Assembly (NCBI GenBank): GCA_026367775.1
Contig: CP111163.1
Span: 372,001 to 436,000 of the forward strand
Length of the DNA: 64,000 nucleotides
Reading direction: 5' to 3'
Source: Exserohilum rostratum
Lineage: Eukaryota > Ascomycota > Dothideomycetes > Pleosporales > Pleosporaceae
Within the stretch, counting starts at the first letter, position 1, and each line of letters starts with the position of its first letter. The notes beneath the pieces are model-generated. The model was not told the DNA's origin and made no database searches. It was given only the letters and a program-made list of their open reading frames with translations. A program made the position numbers and the translations under genes. Below are positions 33,504 through 45,394 of this stretch, one piece after another.

Positions 33504-35617
33504 CTAGTACGGTGCCGTCTCGCGCTTCAGCCACTCCAGTGTCAAGGGGTCCTTCTCGAAGAACTTGCTTGTCTTGTCATACACTTCCTGGTGGTATTCG
33601 TTGAGGAACTTCTTCTCGTCCTCTGTGAGCAGGCTCATGTCCACCAGCTTTCTGCAGTGAGGTGTCATTGTGACATGCTCAAAACCCAGGTACGGCTTGT
33701 CGCCAAATTTGTGCTTAGTCTCGACTTCCTTGACCATGACCATGTTCTCAATGCGAATGCCAAACTTGCCATCTTCGTAGTAGCCAGGCTCGTCCGATAC
33801 AACGTTTCCGACGGCCAACGACACCTCCGAGTACTGCACTCGTGTGCCGATCCCAATCGGGCCTTCGTGCACATTGAGGAAAGAGCCGACCCCGTGTCCT
33901 GTGCCATGGCGGTAGTCAAGGCCTTCCGCCCATAAGAATTGCCGAGCCAGAGCATCCAAGGCGAAGCCAGTGGTGCCCTTGGGAAACTTTACGCGCTCCA
34001 AGGCCATGTTGCCTTTGAGAACGAGTGTGTAAGCTTTGCGCTCCATCTCCGACGGCTCTGTAAAGTGCAGTGTCCGTGTAGTATCTGTAGTGCCGTCACG
34101 GTACTGCGCTCCAGAGTCGCAGAGGTAGATGGCTTTGGGGTCGATGACTGAGCACGCGCCCTTTTCTGGCTTGTAGTGGATGACCGCTGCGTTGGGACCG
34201 GTTGATGAGATGGTGTCAAAAGAAAGACCCATGAACATGTCGTGCTTCTTGCGAATCTCCTCCAGCTTGTCGGCAGCATCTACTTCATCGAGCGTGGCCT
34301 TTTTGTTGATTAGCTGATCCTCCAGCCATGCAAAGTATTCACTCAATGCAGCTCCGTCACGGATGTGGCACTGTCGCATGCCCTCCAGCTCGACCTCGTT
34401 CTTGACAGCCTTCGCATCGCCAACCGGACTTCGGGTCTCCTCGACCTTATCTTCACCACCGAGAGCCTTGTTGAGGGCCCATGAAGCACGGTTCGAAGTG
34501 AGGAACTTCTTTGGTGTGGCGTCCTTGTCGTTGGCTGCGAACATTTCCTTGCTCAAAGCTGTAACATCGCTGAATATCTCCTCGTAGGGGCGGATGGTAA
34601 CCTTGTCGCCCAAGTGCGCCTTCACATCCTCAGATAGCTTGCTGTCGTTGACGTACAGGGTGGCTGCGGTGGGTGTGACAACGGCGTAGGAGAAGAAGAC
34701 GGGGTTGTAGGGGATGCTGTACAACGTTAATGGTGACTCAGAAAGACCGACAATCACACGTACTCGCTGCCGCGGAGGTTGAACAGCCACGCAACCTCGT
34801 CGAGCATCGACACGACAAAACCCAAGCTCTTCTTCTTTTCCAGCTCCTTGCGCAGGTCCTCAATCTTGTCGGTGAAGCTCTTGCCGGCGTACTTGTCGGG
34901 CTGCACAATGACCTTCTCGCTGGGGCGAGCAGGTCTCTCGGCACCCCATACCAAATCGACCAGATTCTCGTCAATGGCCTTGTACTCGCCGCCCTTCTTC
35001 TTAATCTTCTCGGCGAGCTTGCGGGCGTCCGCTGCGGTGACTACACTCGGGTCGACGCCAACAACCTTGCCACCCTCAGCCTGGTCTGCTGTCCACTCTT
35101 GGATCGTGGGCACGTCCTGGATGCCCTGCTTCAGCAGTTCCCAATTGCTGTCCAGCTGCTTCTCGGCCTGGTTGAAATAGCGTCCGTCGGTCGAGAGGGC
35201 GGCCTTGTCATGTGTGACGACTGCATAGCCAGCAGAGCCAGTGAAGCCACTGATGTATGCTAGGTGGGTGTCAATGGGTGCGGTGCGACGAGCAACGGGG
35301 TGTCCTGACCTCGGCGGGCGTCACACGGGGCAATGTATTCGCTTTGATGGCTGTCTTCAGAGGGCACCACTGCGTGGGGTCAGCTTATCTGTGTGCAGGC
35401 TCGGGGCTGGTGTGGGCGTACTGTAGATGTCGACATTGCGCTCCTTCATGAGCTTGCGGAGCTCAGCCAGCCGGTGGGAGGTGTCTACTTTGGCCATGTC
35501 GATAGCACGCAGGGCGGCAGAAGCGTGAAAGGGTCTGAGAGAGGGGAGCGGCGTCTTTGCGGCTACATATACAGTAGCTGTCGCGTGTGACCGCCGTAGG
35601 ATGCGCGGGAAGAGCAT
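33504..35617 (-). CDS. Xaa-Pro aminopeptidase P (M24B metallopeptidase)
   Basis: Removes N-terminal residues preceding proline; a dinuclear Mn enzyme. Exons 35617-35422, 35369-35310, 35259-34758 and 34716-33504; 656 residues, phases close. The core begins MAKVDTSHRLAELRKLMKER (ATG at 35497); the in-frame upstream ATG at 35617 adds 40 residues rich in Arg, Ala and Ser (MLFPRILRRSHATATVYVAA), a mitochondrial-type presequence. Creatinase-like N-domain: VPSEDSHQSEYIAPCDAR, AYISGFTGSAGYAVV. Pita-bread domain: YLCDSGAQYRDGTTDTTRTLHF supplies the metal Asp pair, HGTGHGVGSFLNVHEGP the His region, SDEPGYYEDGKFGIRIEN a metal Glu. The third intron is only 41 nt. Divergent from the karyopherin gene. Confidence 0.95.
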
Positions 35618-36405
35618 AGAGGAGTGACACGCTGGTTCGCGCCTATGGTCGGTCGGGATATGCACGACACCCCGCCGCCTACAACTTCCCAGGGCCGCGA
35701 CTCTTCGCGCACTAGAACGCACTCGCCCAGGCCCTGGATCAAACCTTGCCAAGCGCAAGCAGCCTCCCGCGCGCGCTCAACCCATCGCCAGACGCCCGTC
35801 TCGAATCTGTCGCGGCGGGCTCTTTGTTTTCCTGCGCGCTGCTGTCAAGGGCCATGGACTCGCACCGTCGCCGCCGTTTGCTCTGCACTGTGCCCCACCA
35901 CGCGCCCAGGTAGAGAGGCCCGTCGACCTTTACCCTACCTACTCTCCCTCAACTTTTTGCCCAGTCACACACCACTTTCCACCACCCTGCTCCAAGCATC
36001 CGGACTGGCCACCTGGGGACGGCACAAGCATGCTCAGCCGGCAATAATCTCAAAAACGACGTCATTTTGGCTGCAACCCACATATTTTGTTGTCGAGTAA
36101 GTCGTCCAATTTGCCTTCGTTTGGCGCCGTATCCCAACCCTCTGGTCGCACCTTCCTGCTTTGGGTATCATGCCAGCTAGTTTTTGGATGAATGTTTCCC
36201 CACACCAGGCCACTGATGACATCTGAGCAGCCTGCCATATTGGATGCGCGCTTTTTCCTCTGTGTCATCATCGGGTCCTGCGTGGCTGTCGCCGCTTCTG
36301 CCCTGACAAACACCACCGAGTACTGCAGGCTTTGATCCACCCGAGAAACCAGCGTCGGCCACCTTCCCAAGGCTCAATCTGCTGACACGGGTCTCAGATT
36401 CCAAC
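35618..36405. promoter_or_regulatory. divergent promoter region aminopeptidase P / karyopherin
   Basis: Nearly 800 bp between divergent starts. GC-rich on the aminopeptidase side (35640-35920), more mixed near the karyopherin start. Open frames on both strands have no family similarity. No specific binding site is asserted. Confidence 0.45.
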
Positions 36406-39400
36406 ATGGCTAGCAACGGCACCCAGTCGTTTCCTCTGCCATATGAAGAGATTGAGCGTCTCGTCAAGTCGCTGTATGAGCCGGGCCAGGCCAAGAAAAT
36501 CTCAGAAACTGAGGCCACTTTGCGCGTGCTCCAGCGTTCCCCTCAGGGATGGGAGATTGCAAATGCTCTGCTCAAGAGCGACGATGAGCAAGTCCGCTTC
36601 TTTGGCGCCCTGACCCTGACTGTCAAGCTCAATGCCGATTCAGCCGAGTTGAGCGAAGAAGACTCGGAGCAGTTGCTATCAACCCTCATCCACCACCTCG
36701 TTTCACGTCCTACTACATCTATTGCCACTCGCAAGATTAGCTCAACGCTCGCTCAGTACTTTACTAAGCCCATTTCAGTATGGACTCTGTGCATCAGGAG
36801 TCTGGCTGCGTCTTTTGCCGCTCAGCGGCCAGTCTTGGATGCTGCGCTGAGCGAGCACCCTTCAACGTGGGATCTCCTGCCACAATTCTCCGACGAGCAG
36901 CTTCTGGTCATGCTGGACTTTGTGATGAGCTTGGCGGACGAATCTAAGAAGCCATCCAATGTCCCAGACCGGAAACCACATGAGCGCATGGCAGCAAATG
37001 TCGAGAGCGTTGAGATCCTTCTCCATGTGTCTTTTAGTCGTGGTATCAAATGGCTGTCGACTTCGATCGATGATCCAAACTACTCCGATTCGGTGCAGCA
37101 GGGGGAGAAGATTTGCATAGCCGCCCTCAAGTGTTTTACAGGGTGGATCTTCTATGCCCAGTCAGAGTTCAAGGATAGTCCAGAGAAGCTTCAGCATCTC
37201 CGGTCTGTCAATGAGCTTGCTCTGTCGTGCCTAGAGTACCATGTAGAAGACGCCATGGAACTTGTAGCCGAGATCCTCGAAAATTACCCTACATTTTTCG
37301 AAGCAAAGCATCAAGAGATGCTGTGGTCGGCCATCTCCGGCCCATGGGGCCTGGAGATTTTGAAGAACTCGGATGCCGAAACCATTTCACTCGCAAGGAT
37401 TATTGTGGCCTATGGACAGATCCTGCTTGAATCCAAGGTCATTTACACCCAACTGGAAAATGCGCACTATCAACAAGTCATGTCATTTCTGCATGACCTT
37501 CTCAAGTTTCCCGAACCTGTGGGTGCAGAAGACGAGGTTGCTCCTGTGGTGCTTGACTTCTGGAGTAGTTACGTCAGCGCCATCTCCGAAGAAACATTTC
37601 AGTATCCCCCAGGCGAGCAAGTGCCAGAATGGATGGGTACGGCCAAAGCAAACGTCCTTCAAGCCATCTCTGAGCTTGTTCAGAAAATCATTTATCCACC
37701 AGCTGATGTCACCGATTCGTGGGACTCCGATGCCAAGAAGACGTTCAAGGTGTTCCGCATTGATGTGCGTGATATCATCATGGATGCCTATGACCCTTTA
37801 CGTGACGTATTGACTGATCAATTCGTCGACTTTGCACTGCACGGGTTGAGCACGGGCAAGTGGCTGCATCTTGAAACTGGGCTGTTCGGTCTCATCGCCA
37901 TTGCCGATGCATTGAACCAAAGCTCAGATGAGCGTCTACTCAAACTCTTCGAGCAGCCTTTGTTCTCGACAATATCTAACAGCCCGGATGTACCTGCAAT
38001 AACCCGAAGGACAACGGTCGAGCTTGTCGCTGCTCTGAATCACTTCTTCCTCCGGCATCCACAATTCCTTCCTCAGGTTCTTCCTTTTCTTCTTACTGCA
38101 CTGGCTCAGCCAGCAATTGCACATGGTGCTGCAAAATCGTTTGCTTCGCTTTGTTCCGAATGCCGAAAGTCTCTAACCGGAGAGCTGACCTCTTTCTTCC
38201 AAATGTACGAGCAGTTCATCACCTATGCGACAGCTGAAGAATTCACCAAAAGCATGGTTCTAAAAGGTATCGCCGCCATTGTGCAAGCTCAGGATACAGA
38301 AGAAAAGCAGCTGGAAGGCGTGCGGCAACTTTTCCAATACATCACCCGCGACGCCATGCAAGCAATCCATATCACCAAGGAGGGAGGAGACCCAGAGCAA
38401 GGCCAAGTGCTCGCACTGACAACATTGAAATGTTTGGCAAACATCGGAAAGGCTATGCAGGCCTCCGACGAGGAAGTGGTGGACCTGGAGTCTGACAAAC
38501 AGCCTTCCACGTTCTGGTTGCAAGGACCGGGCAAGGAAATACAAAATCAGATCATTAACCTCGTCAACTACATGGCACAGGTATTCTCCAGTAACGATGA
38601 GATCATCGAAGCTGCGTGCAATGTTCTGCGCACTGGTTTCAAAGAAGCGATATCAGGGCCCTTCGTCTTACCACTCTCTGCGGCAATCGATTTCATCACA
38701 AAGACAACGGTGCAAACACCCAGGCTGCCGTTTGTGCTAGAAACAGCATGCTGTTGGATATCATCCCACAAGCACAAACAGCCTGAAGGCTTCCAGCAAC
38801 AGGCCCAGCGTTTGCTCCAGCACAATCTTAGCATCATGCAGGCACTTCAGCACCCGAGGAATGATCCGGAAATTGCAGTTGGATGCATCGAACTCATTCA
38901 AAACTTCATCAACGCCGATCCACGCATCTTGACGCAGGAGTCTCCCGAGAATTTGTCGGGCATGTTTGGCTTCACAGTTGAATCGATCAAGTCTCCCGAG
39001 GTGTTGCCAAAACGTGCAGCTGCCAAGTTATGGAAGGACATCTTCGAGCTCGCAGGGAACACGCATAGCCCACACCATGTCACGACCCAGGAGATTGTGG
39101 CCCACTTTGGTCCTTCCGTCTGTCTGGCGCTAATGTCAAATGTTTGTGGAGAAGTAGACTTTACCAGTTTGGAGCACATCGTTGCACCTCTTCGAGCCTT
39201 GATGAGGGCCGACAAGAATGCTAGGGCATACATCACAAATTCGTTAGCAGAGCAACCACTTCTGCAGCGCTTCCAAGAAGACCGGGGCGTTCAAGACATG
39301 GTGAGAAAGCTCATTGAGAGCATGTCTAGGTATGTTTGATCAACAGCGATGATGGGTGCAGTTCAGAAGCTAACGTATATACAGGAATGCAAAGAACAGC

Positions 39401-39529
39401 GTAGCTTTCAAGGACACCATAAAGGCCTTTTGGCAGAGTTGCAAACAATTGCAAATGCAACTCCAGCCGCCGACAATGAACCCAGCACATCGCTTCGCTC
39501 ATGGCTACCCTCAGCCAGCCGCCTACTGA
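36406..39529 (+). CDS. importin-beta family karyopherin, Kap122/importin-13-like
   Basis: Nuclear transport receptor of the HEAT-repeat karyopherin family. Exons 36406-39329 and 39385-39529; the GTATGT donor and CTAAC-branched acceptor add a 48-residue tail that replaces an early stop just past the splice site. 1022 residues. An N-terminal importin-like region (LVKSLYEPGQAKKISETEATLRVLQRS, with RFFGALTLTVKLN) is followed by an Xpo1-like segment (LIHHLVSRPTTSIATRKISSTLAQYF) and helical HEAT repeats throughout. The overall pattern points to the importin-13/Kap122 branch rather than to Kap95 or Kap60, but the assignment to a single subfamily is inference. The tail (NSVAFKDTIKAFWQSCKQL) is typical of the last helix of the family. 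The stop lies only 22 nt from the FUN14 stop on the opposite strand. Confidence 0.88.
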
Positions 39530-39551
39530 GGGTTCTTGGAAACCATTAGAT

Positions 39552-40198
39552 TTAGAACTCAGCAAAAGCTGCCATGGCGAACGTGAGGCCAAATGACAAC
39601 TTGAAAGCAACGTTGTCCCGGACCAGCGATTGGACGTTCATCGACTTTATCCGGCGCTGGAGGAACGAATACGGTATGATGTGGATACCGCGCGACTCGA
39701 GGAACTAGCATATGTGTCAATTTCATCTTCTCATTTCGAAGCATGAGCATGTAATGTGTGCAAATGGAGTTCTATGGTCTGCAAGATATCCAAAGAGGCA
39801 TGCATGGCGTTCTAGTGATACAGCATAGATATACGAATAAAGCCCAGTGGCTAAGGCATTGAACTTACCTGCAAAGCGAAAATACCCAATCCGATCAACA
39901 CGGCCAATGGCTTGCTGAAGACGCTGATTCCCAAGCCTCCAATCACACCCAGAATACTTCCCATGCTAATTTGTCGAACAGCCTTGGGATTGAGCGCACC
40001 TGATTGAGTGATGACTGGAGTTTTTGCTTCCGCAGCGTAGTTGTTCTTCAAATCATTGGTGATCTTGGTAATGGGATCAGGACCGTCACAGCGTATGCGC
40101 TGCGCATTCCGAAGTTGATATGCCAGTAGAGGTGTTGAGAGAATAAGTGGCGTGCTGAGAACCAGGCCTCTACGAAGACCGGGTAAGAGAAACGACAT
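39552..40198 (-). CDS. FUN14 family mitochondrial membrane protein
   Basis: FUN14-domain protein; relatives sit in the mitochondrial outer membrane and include mammalian FUNDC1, a mitophagy receptor. Exons 40198-39869 and 39704-39552; the 164-nt intron has a perfect GTAAGT donor and a CTAG acceptor, and the splice is in phase. 160 residues from MSFLLPGLRRGLVLSTPL. Two hydrophobic segments with Gly-rich faces are visible: ISMGSILGVIGGLGISVFS followed by PLAVLIGLGIFALQ, and LSFGLTFAMAAFAEF at the C-terminus. The frame is open a further 101 codons upstream to an ATG at 40501, so a longer form is possible. Its 3' end abuts the karyopherin 3' end. Confidence 0.85.
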
Positions 40199-40677
40199 GT
40201 TTTGCTGTTGTTGTGAGAGTCTAGGATCACGGGAGAGCTGTTGTTGGTGGAGGTATGCGGTGAGCTGCTTTTCGAACTTTCGATCGACTGTTGCGGTACG
40301 GGCCGAAGAGCGAATGGCGCGGGTCGGTAGGAGAATGCGTGGGACCAGGGTGTATACAGGGAGTCGGGTCCTCGTCAAACCGGTCAGTCCCAATGGCGTT
40401 GGATGCATGGGTTCCTGTGCAAAAGCAGAGTGCTGGGACCTGGGGAAGCTGAACCTCCGAGATAGTGATGTCATTGGCTCAGACCGTGGCGTCCCGACCA
40501 AGCTGTTTTGGGCCTAGAGCCAGGACCCTGAATTCGTGAGCCTCAAACGTAACGTCGCGTCTTCGCAACACCATCATGGACGTGTTGAAATAACACCGGC
40601 ACTGATCAGCGCTTCGCCATGCCAACTGTCACTCCTTGAAATCTTCAATTGACTAATTAATAGATAATCAGGTTACA
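40199..40677. promoter_or_regulatory. divergent promoter region FUN14 / Gpi7
   Basis: A 479-bp region if FUN14 starts at 40198; only 176 bp if the upstream in-frame ATG at 40501 is used. Contains the Gpi7 5' leader. No specific site identified. Confidence 0.45.
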
Positions 40678-43600
40678 ATGGCGCCCCGATCGCTTCTTCT
40701 GGCGGTCGCGAACCTTTTGATCCCAGTCGCGATACTGGTCTTCGCAACTGGCTTCTTTCCGTACAAACCTTTTATGCCCGGACTCGCCCGGTATGAAGAG
40801 CTTGGATTCTCCGAGGCGCTCGGCAAGGATTGGCAAAAGCCGCCTGCGGCGCCGTTCGACAAGGTGGTCTTCATGGTTGTCGACGCGCTGAGGAGCGATT
40901 TTGTGTATGGAGAGGAGAGTGGCATGAGTTTTGTGCAGAGGTACGAAAGTCTTCAGGAATCAGGAATCCCAGTCGCATCACAGCTAACATTCCCCAAGTC
41001 TGATTCGCGATGGAACCGCCCTCGCGTTCACGGCGCACGCAACCTCTCCTACAATCACTATGCCACGTGTAAAAGCCATCACCACGGGCTCCATTCCCTC
41101 CTTCGTAGACGTAATTCTAAACTTTGCCGAATCAGATACCACTTCCACACTCGCGACTCAGGACACTTGGCTTGCGCAGATCAAAGCAAAGGACTTTGAG
41201 AAGGGCAAGGGGAAGCTGGTCATGTACGGCGATGATACTTGGCTGAAGCTCTTTCCAAATGTCTTCGAGCGCGCAGACGGAACGAGCAGCTTTTTTGTCT
41301 CGGTCAGTCATAAGCGTCCTGTCGTATATAGGAACAATAGAATGTTGATTTCAAAATGCAGGATTTCACAGAGGTTGACAATAACGTGACAAGGCATGTT
41401 CCGGACGAGCTGCTGAACAGTGACTGGAATGCAATGATTATGCATTATCTCGGCCTGGATCATATTGGGCACAAGGCTGGTCCGAAGAGGTGAACACAGC
41501 AATCGAAATGGCGGTTCCAAATACTAATCGTTCTCTAGCCCTAATATGGTTCCTAAGCAGGTTGAAATGGATGGAATCGTTCGCGATATTTACTCGGCTA
41601 TGGAGAACGAGGAACATCTTTCCAACACACTGTTTGTTCTTTGCGGTGACCATGGCATGAACGACGGTGGTAACCACGGCGGCTCCTCTCCTGGCGAGAC
41701 ATCTCCAGCCCTAGTCTTTATGAGCCCCAAGCTCACCAAGATCACGAAGCCTGCCAACAGGAAAAGTCCAGTGAAGCCCAAGACTGAAGGCGAGTTTGAT
41801 TTCTACAGCATGGTTGAACAAAGCGACATTGCTCCAACACTGGCCGGCTTGCTTGGATTTCCAATTCCTCAAAACAACCTTGGCGTCTTCCTGGAAGACT
41901 TTCTTCCGTTCTGGAATAAACGTACGTATAAGCACTTGTTGGGGGTTAGCTGAAATTAACGAAAGGCAGCTTTGGACCGCATTCAGATTCTCTACCGCAA
42001 TGCGAAGCAGATGAAGAAGATTGTCGCGGCCAAATACACCAATCTGAAGTTCGACGAATCACTCTCAGCATCAGACGATGCGCCTGAGTGTGCAAAGGGA
42101 TATGATGTATGTCTTGCTGCGCAAAGTTTTAGAACCACAGTTAATAACATGATTAGGCGAATGATGGCCAGAAATTGGCTTGTCTTTGGCGAGAAGTTGT
42201 TGCTTCATTGACGAACGGGAAGAACGATCCTACGAGCTTCTACAAGGTACGCTTTGTGTCAATTGCCTCTGGGATCTGCTGGGTATTTGAACTCAATACT
42301 AACGGCACTAGTTTATGCATATGGCTCAGGAGACTATGTCCAGCACAGCATCCAACTACAATGTACCACGCCTCTTTATGGGTACAGGCGTAGCTTTGCT
42401 CATCTGCGTCTTGACCTTCTTCACCCTCCCTTCTTTCCGACCTACGACACCCGCTGGCATTTACTTCAGCCTATCCTTCATCCTATACGCTGTTCTCATG
42501 TTTGCATCATCCTATGTGGAAGAAGAGCACAACTTTTGGTACTGGGCCACCTCCGGCTGGCTCCTCTGCCTTTTCTTCAGCAATATACGAAAAGAATGGT
42601 ACAACAAATGGATCTTCCACCCCGCAATCATGGCGTTGGCGATACACAGGGTCATCAGGCGATGGAACCAGACCGGTCAGAAATACGCTGGCGCTGATGA
42701 CATCGTGAACAGCGGTATCTTTCATGGAAGAAACTCCGCCATCCTCTGGCTACTAATCGGTGCCACATACATCGATATAACTATTCGGCTAGCTAGGCAC
42801 GTCGCACGTGCCATTGCGACATTCGACACTGATCACAAGTCGCGTGGCGTGGAAATTGAATCGACGGACCAGAACCGCATGTACGGAACAATTGCCGTGC
42901 TACCACTATGTGGAACAGCCTTTATCTTCAAGCTTACTTTCACGGCAAAGGACGCACCTGAATTGACAAGCGGCATCAGCACAAACTTGATGCAGATGGT
43001 GGAGAGCCTGGAACTTGTTGGTCTCGTGCGCATGGTATTCGGCGGTCTGCTTCTGAGCGGATTCTGGATTGCGCTCGCAGAATGGACACGTTCGAACAGG
43101 AGAAAGAAGCGCGGAACTAAAGGCAATGGTGGTACGTTTGAATCCCCAATGGCCATTGGAAAATTGATTGCTAACAAGGAAATTCCAGATCTCGCCGTCG
43201 CCTTCTTCGACCTAACCACGCTCTTCCTCCTCACTCAAACGAAAGCCCAAAATATCCCCCTCTACTTCCTCTTCCGCCTCCAATATTTCTTCCTAAGTAA
43301 GCCTATTCCTTCTAGCTAAACATCCTCATAACCCAGATTTACTAATTCCCAACCGCAGCTCTCATCGACCTCTCCCCCGCCGCCGCAACACTAACCTCCC
43401 TCCTCCTCTCGCAAACCGCCTTCTTCGCCCTCGGAAACAGCAACTCCATCTCCTCCATCGACCTCTCAAACTCGTACAACGGCATATCCGACTACAACAT
43501 TGTCGCCGTCGGCGCCCTAGTCTTCCTCTCAAACTGGGCTGGCCCCGTTTACTGGTCCTTAGCAGGCCTCTTACTACTAGGTTCCCATGGCCAGCCCCAG

Positions 43601-43927
43601 CGCCACATTAATACCTCCGAAATGCATGTTGCGGATTGGGTGGCGCAGGAGCGTGAGTGGTTGAATGAGCTTGCGAGGAAGGAGGATAAGGCGAGGGAGA
43701 CGAGGGTTAGGAGTAAGGAGTGGGTCGGGCATGTCAGTGTGTTGACGTTTTGGACTGGGGGTATGCTTGCGGCTGTGATGCTGGCTTGTACGGTGCTGAG
43801 GCAGCATCTTTTTATTTGGACCGTGTTTAGTCCCAAGTTTTTGTTTGCGATGGCTTGGGGGATTGGGTGGCATTTGGGTGTTACGATGGGGCTGGGTGGG
43901 TTGGTGTGGTGGTTTGGGAGTTGGTAG
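40678..43927 (+). CDS. las21: GPI ethanolamine phosphate transferase 2 (Gpi7/Las21)
   Basis: Transfers ethanolamine phosphate to the second mannose of the GPI anchor in the ER. Nine exons: 40678-40940, 40999-41302, 41362-41489, 41539-41921, 41970-42106, 42157-42246, 42312-43131, 43189-43296, 43359-43927; all phases close, 933 residues. One N-terminal helix (SLLLAVANLLIPVAILVFATGFF), then the luminal alkaline-phosphatase-like domain: FMVVDALRSDFVYG with the metal Asp, SPTITMPRVKAITTGSIPSF with the catalytic Thr, MYGDDTWLKLFP, HYLGLDHIGHKAG and CGDHGMNDGGNHGG. Many C-terminal membrane helices follow from about residue 450. The VDNNVTRHVP and AQETMSSTASNYN segments are characteristic of Gpi7 rather than Gpi13 or Mcd4. 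Shares the GPI pathway with Smp3 12 kb away. Confidence 0.96.
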
Positions 43928-44141
43928 ATTTGAGGGAAGAATGGAAAGATGGGGGATGGGGAAAGCGAAGGGTTGTTGCAGGTTTAAGTTCGGAGGATAT
44001 CGTGTTTAGTGTGCAGATTCTATGCAATTATTTTGCTGTTTAGTCGATGTTTTTTTTGAAAGCCTTTTATCGCTTTACACTGCTCATGTATCCTACTTGC
44101 AATTATGCTTTAGCGATAACTTAGTCAAAACCACTTCCACA
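43928..44141. other. convergent intergenic region
   Basis: 214 bp between the Gpi7 stop and the stop of the next minus-strand gene; T-rich, presumably overlapping 3' UTRs. Confidence 0.5.
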
Positions 44142-45394
44142 TCACCAAACCTCAAATTCTCCCTCAGCAATCGGATCCGGCACATCGTCACTCTCACTCT
44201 CTTCCTCCTCCTTCCTCTGCTCCTCCCCACCCACAACGCTATCCGCGATACTCTTCTTCCTTTTTTCCTCCTCAGCACTCCTCTTCCTATCCCCCTCCCA
44301 TCTTTCCTCCACCCGCTCGTGTGCCGCCTCCTCAGCAACCTCTTTCATGACAGCTTTGACTTCCTCTGGCTGATCGACTTCAGTCCAGCGAATGCCATCT
44401 TCTGCCTTCTCTCTGGGATCGTAGCGAGACATCTCGGCGAAAAGCTGATCACCGCAGTATGTACACTTTACTTGTTCGCCTGGGCCGACACCTAGTTTGG
44501 GTGGAGCGGGGACCGGGATCGGGGAGTGTGCTGCATGTTTGGATCTATTATATCGATGTTAGAAGAGGGTAAACAAGTGTGAGGCAAAGCAAAAGAAGAA
44601 GACTTACACGGCAGACGCCTCCGCTTCTGCAGTGTTAACCGGAGGCACAACCTCCGTAACCCCCCTCTCATTCAAATGCCCACAATACTCACACCTCCAC
44701 CTATCCTGCATCTTTACCGGATCTCTCATCTTCTCCATTGTCGATTTCTTCTTCTCATACGCATCGTCGCGCCACGTATCCGAAACAGGATTTCGTGGGA
44801 TCCCCGGGCCACGGCGCTGCGTGGGAGAATGCGGGTCGTGGTAGTCTGGTAGTGTGGAAATTGGTGAACGAGTGCGGTCATGGTTGGCGTCGTGCTTGAA
44901 TTGGTGTGGGAACTTGGAGATGTGAGGGGGTGAAGGGGGTGGTTATGGGGGCACGCCGGCGGCGAAGGAGGCGGGGGAGAGGTTGTGGAGGCCTTCTGAG
45001 AGGGAGGAGTTGCGGCGGCGGGGTTCAGCTCTAGAGAATCGAAGACTTGTGTTAGTAGGTATTAGAGTTGGAAATCGAATAGCAGACTCACGCCTCTTCT
45101 TCTATTTTCTCTTGAGTCTTCTTTTCAAACGAAGGTTTGAATTCTTCGTCTGCTTCTGGACCGGGTACACCAGTATCGGCGTCTTGGGAACTATAATTTC
45201 CCCATTAGCAAGTTCTCTCATCGTTGCATAATACGAAAGAGATACTTCTCATACCTTTCGTCTGACCTCACCGCCTCTCCGGAGTCCCCGGATGTCGATA
45301 CCCATTCATCGGACCCTTGCGCCTGGCTAGCCTGTCCAACCTGTCCGGACTCTCCAGACGTCGACACCTAGTCGTCAGAGTTGTCCTGGCTCAT
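44142..45394 (-). pseudogene. CxxC zinc-binding-like protein gene with two in-frame stop codons
   Basis: Four exons can be built: 45394-45255, 45190-45092, 45030-44608 and 44544-44142. All introns have GT-AG ends, two with CTAAC or CTAAT branch sites, and the phases close over 355 codons. Two stops interrupt the frame: TAG at 45368-45370 (codon 9) and TAA at 44943-44945. Downstream is plainly coding: CEYCGHLNERG and CTYCGDQLFAEMS give a C4, zinc-ribbon-like arrangement, followed by a Glu/Lys-rich acidic tail. No named family is recognised. Exon 1 contains two copies of a WVSTSG(E/D)SG repeat; the TAG sits where the second copy has TGG (Trp). A 42-nt intron (44913-44954, weak GTGCCC donor, AAG acceptor) could remove the TAA but not the TAG. 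It may be a real broken gene, a strain-specific allele, or a transcript corrected by editing. Confidence 0.65.
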
